This document shows positions 36,904 to 50,295 of a stretch of DNA of 64,000 nt, in pieces. This DNA comes from Silurus meridionalis (lineage: Eukaryota; Chordata; Actinopteri; Siluriformes; Siluridae). A program made the position numbers and the translations under genes. Below the pieces are notes generated by a model that worked only from the letters and a program-made list of their open reading frames with translations, was not told where the DNA came from and ran no database searches. The stretch lies in NCBI RefSeq assembly GCF_014805685.1, contig NC_060890.1:14851500-14915499 (forward strand). The letters run 5' to 3'. Each line of letters starts with the position of its first letter. Position 1 is the first letter of the stretch.

Positions 36904-38339
36904 AATCTGTCCTGTTGATCATTTACAGCTCAAATTCACAAACACTGCTCATAGACATCATATACAGTATATGACATGCTTTTCTAATACAGCACTATAT
37001 CTTCAACACCAAAACAACTCCAGAAAAGCGCGCTAGCGTTATTCAGCCAGTCACCATCTGCTTCTTCTTCTTCTCTAGTAATTATAGACTGGTGCCTGTA
37101 CAGTATACCGCCACCTGCTGGGCTACTCCAAATTTTTCATAACAAAACAATAGGTGTATATAAAATAACTAAATGTTGCCACCTAGTGGACTGGAGTGTA
37201 TGTACACCAACTCCAAATGTTTTCCCAAGTCAGAGATGCCCAAAGTTTTCGCTATAAGGGCAACTATGGGCATATGCGTAACTTTCATTTAACAGTAGGG
37301 TGGGGGACAATAAATAGAAACATTTCTCATTAGCATTTTTTTAAGGGGACACAAATAATACAGTCAAATTGTACTTATAAAGATATGGTTTAGGTGCACT
37401 GAAAAATTATCTTATGTCCATTTTCCTTTTTCGCAGTCATTTTATCTAGTCTATGACACTGCAAGACAAGTTTATTTATAATGTAATATATAAAAAAAAT
37501 AATAAATAATAAAAAATAATTTTTCTGCCATATAATAAACAATGGCAATTCAAAGTGCGTTACATAAAGAAAGTAAAACTATCATAAAAATATTCACAAC
37601 AATAAAAACAAGGAATTAAAAAAAGGTTTAAAATTGTATCTAAAATTAAGACACTTAAGAACAGAATAGAAATTTATTATACAAAAAAATACAGTGTGGT
37701 CAGTTCAGATGCTTATTTAGTAAATGCACAGATAAACAATATGCTAATTGTGGCCGTTAATGAAAGTTAACATTATACCAAGTCGTCCTAAATAAATCAC
37801 TGCATGGGAAACGGCTTTGGCGTGTTAGTGTCAGTGCACTATGCTACAAGCTATTATAAACAAGCTAACGTTCACTAGATAAGTGATATTTTAATCGCTA
37901 ATAGAGCAGATTCATGGAAAATTACATCGCTAATCAGCATTTTTGCCGCAACTAATTTATGAATTGAGTCTGCATCAACTACATTAAAGAGAATCGCTTT
38001 ATTTAAAGTGAATAAAATACCCTAGTTAATAGAGTTGAACATTAATTGAGCCGCAGACACACACCTGACTCGTGTGTGAAGAGTAGGTGGGATGAACTGG
38101 GAAACAGGCAGTGGGTCAAACCACTGTGAGGAAGGAGAGGGGGGAACTCAACTGTTTCTAAATGCATTTTTTGCATTTTTTTTTCTACTTACACAATAAT
38201 TTAGGTATACATACATATATTTTTCACAATAGAGAGTGCGATATTAAAAAAAAAAAAAATTGGGGGGGTGGGGGGGGAACGACAATCCTCGAATCCTCCG
38301 TCGTCGTCGTCGTCGTCCCCCCCCCGGGATTTACGGTCA
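36904..38339. other. Upstream of faap100, no gene seen
   Basis: The first 150 bases include GCGCGCTAGCG near 37028 and presumably hold the faap100 promoter. A (CTT)n stretch near 37065 and gccacctgctgg-type motifs near 37110 look like repeat tails. The rest is AT-rich. A low-complexity patch at 38247-38335 has poly-A, poly-G, (TCG)n and poly-C in a row. No exon was recognised. Confidence 0.5.
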
Positions 38340-38611
38340 TTACTATGGGATAGAAAAACTACGGTCCCCTGGTGGTCTAGTGGTTAAGATACAGCGCTCC
38401 CACCGCTGCGACCCGGGTTCGATTCCCGGTCAGGGAACCATCCCCAGCCACTCTCAGTGCCGGTCCCAAGCCCAGATAAATTGGGGAGGGTTGCGTTAGG
38501 AAGGGCATCCAGCGTAAAAACATGTGCCAAATCAAAACGTGCGGAGGATCCGCTGTGGCGACCCCTAACGGGAGAAGCCGAAAGAAAGTTTTACTATGGG
38601 ATAGAAAAACT
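38340..38611 (+). mobile_element. Composite SINE: tRNA-Glu-like head plus 5' and 3' ends of the RTE LINE
   Basis: The body 38361-38590 is flanked by a perfect 21-bp duplication (38340-38360 and 38591-38611, starting ttactatggg). The head, 38365-38440, is close to a tRNA-Glu gene: A box tggtctagtggttaaga, B box GGTTCGATTCC, a paired anticodon stem (CAGCG/CGCTG) and an encoded CCA. The anticodon loop reads CTCCCAC, so the anticodon is CCC rather than CTC. Next comes the 5' end of the LINE found at 29674-32233 (atccccagcca, then ggagggttgcgttaggaagg, ending near 38545). It then joins that LINE's 3' end (gatccgctgtggcgacccct to gccgaaag). This layout lets the LINE enzyme copy it. Confidence 0.88.
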
Positions 38612-40750
38612 GGAAGGGGCAGGAAATGTCCGAGTTGAAAAATCGAAATCTCAGAGGAAAAAAAAAATCCAAGAAAAAAAACTCAGAAGGTTACAAGAAA
38701 AAACTCAACTTGAAAAAAGAAAAAACACAAATTGAGCAGGAATAAACTGGAAGTTTTATAAAAGTTTTATTATCGGATTTTAAAAAAGAACTGGAAGGGG
38801 AGGGGCAAGGAATTTCCGAGTTTAAAACTTTTCAAGTTCTAAGTCGAAATTTTCAATTGTAGTGAAACCTACAGTACAATGATAAACAAACCAATTTATT
38901 GTACAATTAGATCCAATGACTAATACGGCTATTCAGAGATATCCAATGACAGTCATGAACCTGATCCTTTTTTTTTTTAAATGCCATTCCCCCCCTATTC
39001 CCCCTCTTCTAATTTGGCTAAGGTGGGCCAAATCAAAGGTCACCATGGGCCAATTTGACCTGAGGGCCCTAGTTTTAAAAGCTCTGCCCTGGCTTCTATT
39101 CACCCAGGCCTTTTTTTATTGTTTTTATTGAAATGCATTGCTATGTAGTGTTTCCCTGGGCTCTAAGTACTAATGCCCTCATCCTATTCCTACTTTCCTT
39201 TGCAATAATACACACTTCACTCTTTTAAGTGCTTAACATTACCATACCCCCTGTGTGTTTCAATATCAGGTAAAGTGTTTACAATCCATGCAAGAAAGGG
39301 TCAAATGTATTTTATTTTTTTACATCTTTAAATGTCTTAGCCTTTTTATATTTGCACACTGCATACCGTATGCGTTATAAAAGTAGGTAAGTCCCTTTGT
39401 TACAATTTTCTTCATTTATTTACAGTTGGGGCACACAGCTATTTGGATGATTTGATTTACTTCCTGATTTCCGTACTGTCAACATGATAGCCTCTCAAAC
39501 TTTGTAAAAACATTACTGTATGATTATCTTAATCAATCCATTTCTCAGAAACATGATATGTTTTGCATCACTTTGTATAAAAGTCGTTCATATATTTCTA
39601 TGGCTAATGTTGAACATATTAGCTAATGTTAAAAGTGCGTTTAATATTCCAATCATTTTAATTCCATATTTAGCACCCAAAAGCCATAACACAAAACCAC
39701 TGACAGGTGAAGTCAAAAACTTTCATTATATCATTAAAATTGCACCTGCCAAAATCTTCAAGATTTAATTGTTGAAGTTGCTGTGATGGTAATAGGAATA
39801 ATGAGCAAACGTAATGATCTATGCGACTTTGACAAGGGCCAAATTGAGATAACTGGACCACAGGGATAGAGCATCATCACAATCACAGGTCTTGTTAGGT
39901 TGTTCCTGATATCCAAGTGTGTCTGAACCTATTTATATTTAATCGTGCTTTATAACTCAACAGCGTTGTCCCGCTAATGCTTAGCCATGATATTCAAAAC
40001 AGCCTCCAAACTATCATTTGCATACAAAATCTTTTTATTAAGATTTCCCTTTTACACAGCTGTGGTGCAGGTCGACTCAGATTGTCTGGCAGCAATTTCA
40101 GTACAAAACAGTTACCCTTTAACTCTATAAAGGATTAAGAAACCTTTAACCAGGACTTTCTCTTTACAAAAGCTTTGAGCAGAACTCCTGTGGGAAGGGC
40201 AGGGAAGTCAGCCTTCTCAAGAACATTCAAGGAGTAGAGAAGTACATATCAAATGTTTGGCTCAAACTTTGCTGGCCTCCAGCTTGTCAGGACTTGCATT
40301 TGGAATCTATGTCCGGCAAGTACAGAAAGTAAAAAACAAAAACAAAAAAACAAAAAAAAAAAAAAAAAAACAAATTCCTTTCCTACACAAAAAACAACCA
40401 AGCCACGCCCCCTAGAAGTGAAGTGTTGCACTGGCCTTAAAACTCGGACCTTTCGGCTGTGAGTTCGGTTCAAAGTTTAAGTGCTCCAGCGACCAATCAC
40501 AATAATCTCCTCATATTAAGTCAGCTGGTCAGATGTACAGGGTAATGCACGAGACTTGAATTCCCGCAGAGCTTTTTTTTTCTCTCTAACACATTTTAGC
40601 ACGACGTGAAATAACGCTGGTTGGAGTTTTCGACCTTGTTGCTAACAACAGTTAGGAAAACTCGGCTTTTTACAGAATTTTTTATTTTATTAACTTTATA
40701 TACATACATTTATATAAATTTGCATCTGAAAACTGCGGCCAGCGGTGGAA
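38612..40750. other. Intergenic region before acsf2
   Basis: No gene was recognised. It contains an A-rich stretch with a repeated unit (atagaaaaactggaagggg-like, 38600 and 38785), a Tc1-like fragment at 39799-39930, and a poly-A run at about 40347-40368. The acsf2 promoter and 5' UTR must lie near 40500-40750, but no clear core elements were recognised. Confidence 0.4.
39799..39930 (+). mobile_element. Tc1-like relic, family B, 5' fragment
   Basis: The block gcgactttgacaagggccaa and the following sequence match the beginning of the transposase gene of the family at 26150-26448. No ends are seen. Confidence 0.65.
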
Positions 40751-43700
40751 ATGTGTGTCAAGTTTTTGTCAGTTGTGCGCGCGACCAGTGTCTTATCCAA
40801 ACCGCCGAGACTCCTGCACAGGACACGTATTTTATCACCGCAGCCCAGCTGGTAAGCCATGACACTCACACACACACTTACACACGCACTCACACACTTC
40901 TGACTTCTGGCAACTTATTATTCCCCTAAATCTTTCACGGGACTCAAATCTCCGTGCCAACGCCCTATATACTATTTTATGTATATAACAATATATAACA
41001 TTATCTCAAACATCCTTTTTCCATTTGCACTTCCTGTTTACTGAAGCCTTAAGGTAGAGAAAAAAAGAACTGTATCTTTTGCTGTGGTTTTTTTTATTTT
41101 CCTGCATAGAGAGCAGATAAACAGGGGGCTCCTGGGTATTTTAAGAGCTATGGAGATATGCTTATATGGTTAAATCTCAAATGGCTCCCTAACCCCCTAC
41201 ATAGGTTTCCTAGGTTGTCTCAGAGAAAACAGATTCCATACCATATGCTGTGCACTGTATCTGTTATGGGAAGTGATTTGGGATGCAGCCTTTTTTGGGG
41301 CCATTTTGATTTTCCATTTCATGCAGATAGACCACACGTTGGTGTAAATTTTTGTAATTCATAAAAAGCTTTTTGTCGTTTATTCACATTGGGCATATTA
41401 GAAAAATCACTTTAGGCATAATCAGTGCATCAACATATGTATGTGCACTGTGCTTTGAAATCTCAATAACTTCTATGGCTCTCACAATTACCCCAATGTT
41501 GCCAGTACCAGTCAGAGCACAATATATTTATTTCTAGCCCTTTTATGCTTTCAACAAAGCCATGTTGTCCTTTCCCTGTTTCATTAGTTTGTCACTTCCA
41601 TGCGTCAACTTTTGTAAGTCCAACTCTGAAGTTTTTAGGAACAAGTCGTTCCATACTAATAACATTTTTGTTTGCTATAAGAGGGATTCTACATATAACA
41701 CATTCCCATATGCAAACCCTTGTAGAGATCTACATTAGGACCTTTTAAGCGCTTCTCCAGAGGCACAAAGCAAATAATGCATCAGAGTTTCTGTCTTTAT
41801 TCTTCTGTTGTTCTGAGCTTATGTTTTTAATTAACTTGTAATTTAGCAATATAAATTCTTGACCTGGTTTGACCTTTTTTTTTTTTTTTTTTTTTTTTTA
41901 AAAACCCAGTTCCATTTATGTAGATACTCCTCCCAGTGTCCCGACCCTCACCACCAGCTATGCCCATGGGGTCACCTCATTTTCCTTCCAGTCTCTCACC
42001 GTGGGCCGGAGCCTGCAGCTTAGAGTGGAACGCAACCCTGATCGCGAAGCTGTAGTCTTCCTTCAGGATGGCATCAGGAAAACTTTTTCTGAGTTCCAAA
42101 ATGACGTGAGTGTGTCACTCCTTTTGAGTGCACTGAAGCAATTAAAGAGGAAGTAATAAAAAGATGATCTTTGGTAACATTTGTTGCTATGCTTTGTTTA
42201 AATTTCAGCCACTTTGTTTCCAATCACAGCTTTAATGTTCTTTCATGTTTCTTTTTTTTACTTCTGCCCTTCTACTGTTTCAGATTAATTCCTTTATAGA
42301 GTTAGAGACCTATAAAAGTAAACATGGCTCTTCGTGTGATGTAATTTACAGTCCAGAGTTCAAGTGTGACATATGAAGCACTGATACGTTACATTCAACA
42401 TCAACTTATTTCCACTAAAAGGAGCTTTTGAGTCTGACTGCATGTTTAGCATTTATTACTTTTAAATGCTTTCATTCAGCATTTTTGTGAAGTTGAGCTG
42501 CACATCAATAGCTAGTCTAATATTTATTCTAAAACCACACATGTCCAACAATCAACACTAAATGCTGCTATTATTATAATATATTTTTTTTTTACTATAA
42601 TCTCTGGATATGATAAGGTTTGGTTTCAGGATGTATTTAGTTCATACACATTTAAGGCTTTTAATGGTGAATACATTCTACTACAATCTATATAAAAAGT
42701 TTAAGTGTCTGTTACTTTCCTCTGTTTTTTACTCCCTCAGGGAAATTCTTTCTTTCATAGAATTCATTCTTTCATAGTTTTTCATAATTGCATGTATATA
42801 AAATTAAAGATGATTTAATGTTCATGTTGAAGTGATAATGGTCTTATGTAGGTGGATCAGGCAGCTGCAGGACTGTTGGCTTTGGGACTGAAGAAGGGTG
42901 ATCGATTAGGCATGTGGGGACCCAACACATATGAGTGGATTCTAATGCAGTTTGCCACAGCAAAGGCTGGCATCATTTTGGTGAGACATGCTTTTGGTGT
43001 TTCAGTAGGCAGCATAAACAGCAAATTCCTTTTATTACATTTCAATACCACCAATACTACTACCACTAATACCAATTAATAAATTACCTTTTTTTAAAGC
43101 AGCTTTACATAGGAATCCGCAGACATTGACAGGAACTGACATAACCTACTACAGTATTTAAAAAGCTTTTACAGGAGTTTTTTTTAAACCTTCTGTAGGA
43201 GGAAATTTGTAAAAAAGACAAGGGCTTTAAAGATTTTAAACTCTTTTGTAAAAGGGGAAATGAAAGAGCAGTTTCTAATGGAGAAGAACAGAGTGCCTCC
43301 GACAGTGGACAATCATGGATCTGACCCCAAAAGTGAACAATTGTTGTCAGATCACTTAAATGAATGAACAGTAGGGAGTGTAAGGATTGATGACATTTTT
43401 GATGAGAAAGAGGTGTCCCTCCATTAATGTTAAAAATAAGGTAAATATCTAAAATGATAAAATGGCTTAGCTATACATTTACACATTTGATTTTAATTTA
43501 GGCATCATTGACATAACTTAAGATGTTTGATAGGTATCAGTAAAAGGCAAAGATGTTCCCTTTAACATAACATTAGTAACATTAGTAGCTGAGATACAGT
43601 ACATTTAATATTTCATGATTTACAGTATCAGAGCTATGCTGAGATTAAGAAGTAGGACATTGTTCAAGGTCCCACAGAAAGGTATAATGTACGTTATCTA

Positions 43701-45765
43701 GGTAGGACCTATGAAGTTTTTACATGCTTTATAACTTTGAAGAAATGTTATCTTTTTTTATAAAGGTATCAGTGAATCCAGCTTATCAGTTGCAGGAGTT
43801 GGAATTTGCACTAAAAAAGGTATAGCTACTGTTGATGCTAATTATATATTATTTTTGCATTTGGTCTCTATATTGTTCTTCTGAGTTTGCCTAATGATTT
43901 CTCTTGGTTTAGGTGCAGTGCAAAGCAATTGTTTGTCCAACTCAGTTTAAAACCCAGAGGTACTATGACATGTTGAGGCAGCTCTGCCCTGATATAGACA
44001 CCACTTCCCCGGGAGGCTTAAAGAATTCCAGGTGAACATAAACATCTTCAATAACAAGCCAGGCTGGAGAAATATGACCTATATTTTCTTTAATATTCAT
44101 AGTAATTCTATCACAATAATAACTTGCAAATATTGTACTGTGATCATTAAAATATGAAATCACAAACTCACATGCAAATATTGCTATTTATCAGTAGATT
44201 GGTGTACCTGTGGTTCCGTTTGCTTTTGTGTTCTCTTCTGAAGGAAACGGCTTAATGATTAATGCATAAACTGGATTTTAAAAACTAGTTTAAGTTGGTC
44301 TAGTTTATAAGTCTTTCTTTTGCAAGAAACCCTGTGGTGAATTGACCAACCATAACAGACACCATGTGCTTTCATCTACAAGAAAACAGTCTAGTTTGTA
44401 AATAAACGAGAAGAGGAACTTTTTCGGTTGACTGAATATCACCGCGAGAGTCAGGAAGTCTTTACCTCATTACAATACCAAATTTGAAGAATTCACTGAA
44501 CTTACTCTAGTTTGTATGTCTAAAAAATTATGTCTATGATGTGCTAAAACTACTTGATGTATTTACAAACCTTTTTGTGGTCTCTTCAGGACTGTATCTT
44601 GACTGAGGCACTTAAAGTATGTAATTATTATTTCTTTTCTGCCTTAGGTTGCCAGATTTAAGTACAGTAATTGTAACGGACAGTAAGCAGCCTGGTGCTT
44701 TCCAATGGAATGATCTGATGCAGGCGGGAAGCAGCCAGCATTACCAGGAGCTTGAATATTTGCAGAAAAAACTCAACTTTGATGACCCTATTAACATCCA
44801 GTTTACATCGGTACTGGAGTGTTGTTTTGATAAGAAACGTACTTGGAGAAAACTTATTTAGCTATATAAACCTAGCATGCAAATTCTCTATATCTCGCTA
44901 ACTGTTTTCTCATTCCAGGGAACCACTGGGAGTCCCAAAGGAGCTGCTTTGACGCACCACAATATTGTCAACAATGCATATTTTATCGGTTTACGTGTAG
45001 GATATGATTGGAGGGTGAGTGCTCTGTCATGGTGTGTGGTGGAATTTGGACACTAGCGCAACAATTTGATTGGAATTTAAAACGTTTAAACAGGAAGTGT
45101 GTCATTTTATTTACCGTAAATGTATATTATTTGACTGCTTGTTCCCCTGTCCTCATTCACCCCCAGCGGAGGATTAAAGTGTGTTTGCCAGTTCCGTTGT
45201 ACCACTGTTTTGGCTCAGTGGGTGGGGGGATGATAATGGCAGTACATGGTGCCACACTGGTATTTCCGTCTACTGCATACGATGGACGTGCCAACCTGGC
45301 AGCTATGCAGAATGAGAAGTATGCATGCATGTCATACTGTCTTACTTATCTTATTGTCACCTTGTTCATCTTTTTTTTTCATACGCACCAATCATTTATA
45401 ACATTAAAAACAACTGCATCCTGCCTCAATCGCACTTTGCCACACTGCAATAAATGTTCAGGAAGGCTTTCAGATCCTTTTGGTGAGTTCAAGGTCAGAC
45501 TTGGCCCCTAGATTCCCCTGATCTTAATCCAACATGAGTAGAATGTGTGGGACAAACAAGTCAGATTCATAGAGGCCCACATACTTTACCAATTACAGGA
45601 CTTAAAATAACATCTGCTCACGTCTTGGTGCTACATACCACAGCACACCTTTAGTGTGACCTCAAGACCTTCAGTCTTGTTGAGTAAATGCCTCGGCAGG
45701 TCAGAGCTGTTTTGCAGACACCCATACAATATTAGGCTGGTGGTGTTAATGTTATGGCTGATTGG

Positions 45766-45853
<88 letters not shown>

Positions 45854-46211
45854 ATTATACAGTACAGACCAAAAGTTTGGACACACCTGCTCATTCAAAG
45901 AGTTTTCTTTATTTTCATGACTATGAAAATTGTAGAGTCACACTGAAGGCATCAAAACTATGAATTAACACGTGGAATTATATACATAACAATACTTTTA
46001 TAACATAATATATAAAAAAGTGTGAAACAACTGAAAATATGTCATATTGTAGGTTCTTCAAAGTAGCCACCTTTTTCTTAGATTACTGCTTTGCACACTC
46101 TTGGCATTCTCTTGATGCCTACTTTGAAGAACCTACAATATGACATATTTTCAGTTCACTTTTTTGTTATGTATATAATTCCACATGTGTTAATGAGCAG
46201 GTGTGTCAAAC

Positions 46212-46267
<56 letters not shown>

Positions 46268-49200
46268 CTTTTCGTCTGTACTGTATAAATAATATATATA
46301 GTACAGACCAAAAGTTTGGACACACAAGGTGTGTCCAAACTTTTGGTCTGTACTGTGTATATATATATAATATACACACACTAGGTATACTATAGGTCTA
46401 TAATATGGCTAATTTTTTTTTTCTGCTAGCCCATGCGATTTTAGTTACTGTGATTTTCCAGTGACAGGACAAAGATTTAAATGTACTTACCTAAAATATG
46501 ACTTAAAACGTGTCTCTCATTTTTTAATAAACTAGATGTACATTTGTCTATGGCACCCCTACAATGTACATAGACATGCTGGGACAGCCTGACCTGGCCA
46601 AGTTTGACCTGTCCTCTGTTGAAGCTGGTGAGTGATATAGATTTAATTTTAAAATACAATGTGTGTAGCATGATAGATATCTGATTTCGTATTTATTTGG
46701 TGGTTTATTTCTTGTATGACAGGAGTTGTTGCTGGCTCTCCCTGTCCACCTGAAGTTTTGAGGAAAGTAATCAAAATCATGGGCATAAAGGAAGTGACGG
46801 TGAGTACACTGGATCAAACTGAATACTTTAGATTTAATCGTAATAATTCACTAGAGGGAGACAGGGCACTATGCATTTTGGTAAACTGAAAGAAAATTAG
46901 CTTTTTTTTGTATTTAAAACAACTTTTGTTGTCACACTTCTGTTGTCATCATTACAAATGCTGTCAGTAGATTTCAAAGTATTTTGAAAATAAAATCCTT
47001 GAATTTCTGCATTTCTTTATTGTGGTATTTAATAGTATATGTGTGGGGAAAAGCTAGAAAATTTTAATTTCACACACTTGTCTATTGTATCAAATGGTGC
47101 AAACTTCAGATGTGTCCTTGCCATAGTATGTGTGCAAATCCAGATATTCTGATGGCTATGTCTGCACACTACATTATGCTGCTATAATACTCACACTAGA
47201 CCTCATGATCTTTTATTCATTCATTATTCTTAAGCAATTTAAAAAATCTATTTATAATGTGATTGTGCTACCTGTATTCACCAATGATGCGCTTTAGGAA
47301 TGCAATTGCACAATCATCTGGCTAATGCATTAAATCAAAAGAGCATTATGAAAGTAATTCCGGGCTGAGCTCATCTCATCTAGCAATTTTCTTCCTGATT
47401 AAAATTTTGCGTTTCATCCAAAAGCAAAATTCCACACATATCACATAATTAACATAAGTTTAAAAGTTTAATAAAATGAGTGCTCTGTAATTGTACATAA
47501 TAGTGTGGCATGCAGCTTTGGCAAAAAAAAAAAAAGTCAATTTAAAATTTTTTGAATATTCCATCTGTATTTTAGCTTCCTGGTAGCGTAAGCATGCACA
47601 TTTTTATTGGAATTGAGACGCATTATAAAGCAGCAGCACATGGTACAATTTATGAAATTATGAAGAAAAAGCTTGTGCTTAAGTTTATGCTATCCATGAC
47701 CAGGTTACATTCCATAGTGTACTTTGAACTTTGTTCTGCTTACTTTGTGTAATGTTCTAGATCTTTCATGCAGTGTCGTATGTTTATGCTTCAGACTTTT
47801 TTACAAATCCAGGATTTAAGGGGTTCTAATGGTTAAATATTGTAAAAATTAATTCATGCAGTTTTTTTGCCGTTAGTGAATAGATGTTTTTAATCAGAGC
47901 AAACCGTTCCTATTGGCTTTCACACTTGTTATTCCGATGATCTAGTAATTATTGCATTTCTAGATCAAGATTCTGTAGTGTACTGTATAGATTCTCCACA
48001 CACTTATTGTTTATTAGCACCTTGTAACTACTGAAGTTGGCAAATGTATTGAAGCAGGATGAAGTTTGGCAAATGTGCAATAAATGTTATAAATGGATCT
48101 TGCAAAGATTTACGATTTAGTAGAGAACATTTATTTGAAAAGGAAAATTTATATAAGAGGTCCCATGAGTATGGATCCTAATTGTTTATAGTTATAAATA
48201 AACAGGATTATAAATGTTATTACCACAACTGAAAATGAAAATGCTGGAAACTACATCGAACATCCTCAGAATGTTTAGATTAGGGGTAGGACCTATGTAT
48301 GGCTCTCTGGGTCTTTTATTCTGTTTTCCTTACAAACTCATTGTTTTTCTCATTTTATTTGTTACAAATTGAGTGTTCATATATGTGCTGTTTCATATAA
48401 CTAGAAAGAAAATGGATAGTCCTGAAGTAGAAAGTAGCATTTCTTCTGTACTCTGGACATGGTGCCGGTCCCCTGAACAGACGTCTCCTCTAAGTCTCCT
48501 GTGGAAAGACACAAACAAGGGAGCCAAATCAAACAGCCAAGCCAAGTACTAAACATCCGTGGCTGGCGTAACCTGTTCTAGCCGTGGCAAAAGAGAAAAT
48601 GGAAAAGCACAGAAAGCCTAAAGGATACATTTAAGCCAGGGATTAGTAGGAATAAAGCAATCAATGACCACAGTAAGAGGCCATAGTTATAAAACAATTA
48701 ATCAAATTATTAGAGAAGTTGCATTGATCTCCCATTTGTGAGATCTAATAGAAATCATAGCAATTTTAAGTAACCCAATAAACATGATACATTTTTTAAA
48801 ATATGTATTTGTAATTTATAAAAATTATAAATAAGCTACTATTATTAATATTTTATAAAATCATAGCATGTGAATGGTGCGTTTTAAATGCTATTTAACA
48901 AGCAAACCCTTAGAAATGCACTTATATGGAGCTCTCTTACAGAGTTCATGGAACAGATGTGGTTTCCTTCTGGAAACCACTTCTGCCCTCCTGACAGGAA
49001 ACACTTTTGGCTGGACATTGATCTCCCAACACAACAAACTATATATTTTTCATGATTTGTTTATATTTACAAGACATGGGAAATGTTTTAGATTGACGTT
49101 TTTAGGGAATTCGTTGTAACGATTACACAAATTTCTGTACCAGAAATAATCTAACCTAAAATTGACTGTTTGGCATTTTTAAATGTGCCATTTCTAAATT

Positions 49201-50264
49201 TCTTTGAAATATTATGATTATAATAGATCTAGAGGAAGAACGATCACATGCACCTTACTGTTCATGACCTCCAAAAGGCAATTTGTTACCTTTTCAGTGA
49301 CGTGCTCCCTTTTTGTCTTTCTTCATTTTGCACTTGTTAAAGGCAGGGCTGTCTCGGATTTGTTTCCCTTTTTGATTTGGAGGTGATGCACAAATTGCCT
49401 CAGGACGATGTTGACTGGAGTCCATCCATCTAGAGACGAAAATAGGTTGAAGAAAATTTTTTATTTAGCATCTTATCTTAGTATCGTAGCTCATAATTCC
49501 TCATTTACTTATAAGTAATAATATTTTTTAGTTTTTTTGTTTTTGTTTCTAGTTTGTGATATATTAGTTGTCTTGTTCTTACCTTCTAAGGTTGGCTAGA
49601 TTGCAGGTGCAGCTCCATGGATTGTTGAACATAGTGAGATTCTGCATGTTGGTCAAAACCAAGTTGCTTGGTAGGATCTTTAACTTGTTGTTCTCGATAT
49701 GCAAAGACTTAAGCACTGCCACACCCTCAAAAGCTGCATTAGAAAACTGATTGGATGGAAATGGTGAACAATGCTTAATTCATCTGAAGATATGGGACAT
49801 GATTCTGTTGCTTTTCTAGCTGTAAATCTTGAATTTCTGAGGTAACTGGGCTTTACTTTTTATTTTGATTGATGTTATCTATTGACCATTGTGTTGACAT
49901 AGCACTGCTTACAGACAGACCTCACTACTTGCATAACTTGTGGAAATGAGCATTTTATGAATATGAACTTGGAGTCAGGTCTATGAACTTGGCTATGATT
50001 TTTTTTTTTTTCCCCTTGAGTTGGAAAGGTTGTTTCACATGAATGAGGCTTCACAGGCCTTTTCTTGTGCCAGTGCTTGTGTAAACCTTTCTGCACTGCC
50101 ATCCTAACCTTCCATTAAACTTCATAAGCAAATGCAAGACTGTTAAAAACTTCACTGAGGTGCTAGAAGAACAGTTCTGCATGGTGTGAGTGACGCTCAG
50201 CTTAAAGAGGAACCCAGGGACAGAGACATTGCAAACAGGATGTATATATAATACTAAATGGAAA

Positions 50265-50295
<31 letters not shown>

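Noticed and set aside
38365..38440. A functional tRNA-Glu or tRNA-Gly gene
   Set aside because: It is the head of a SINE inserted with a 21-bp duplication; the acceptor stem has a mismatch and the CCA is encoded.
40621..40929. 102-codon frame as first exon of acsf2
   Set aside because: The ATG at 40751 in another frame gives a presequence-like peptide, a donor in the right phase at 40851 and a clean join to exon 2.
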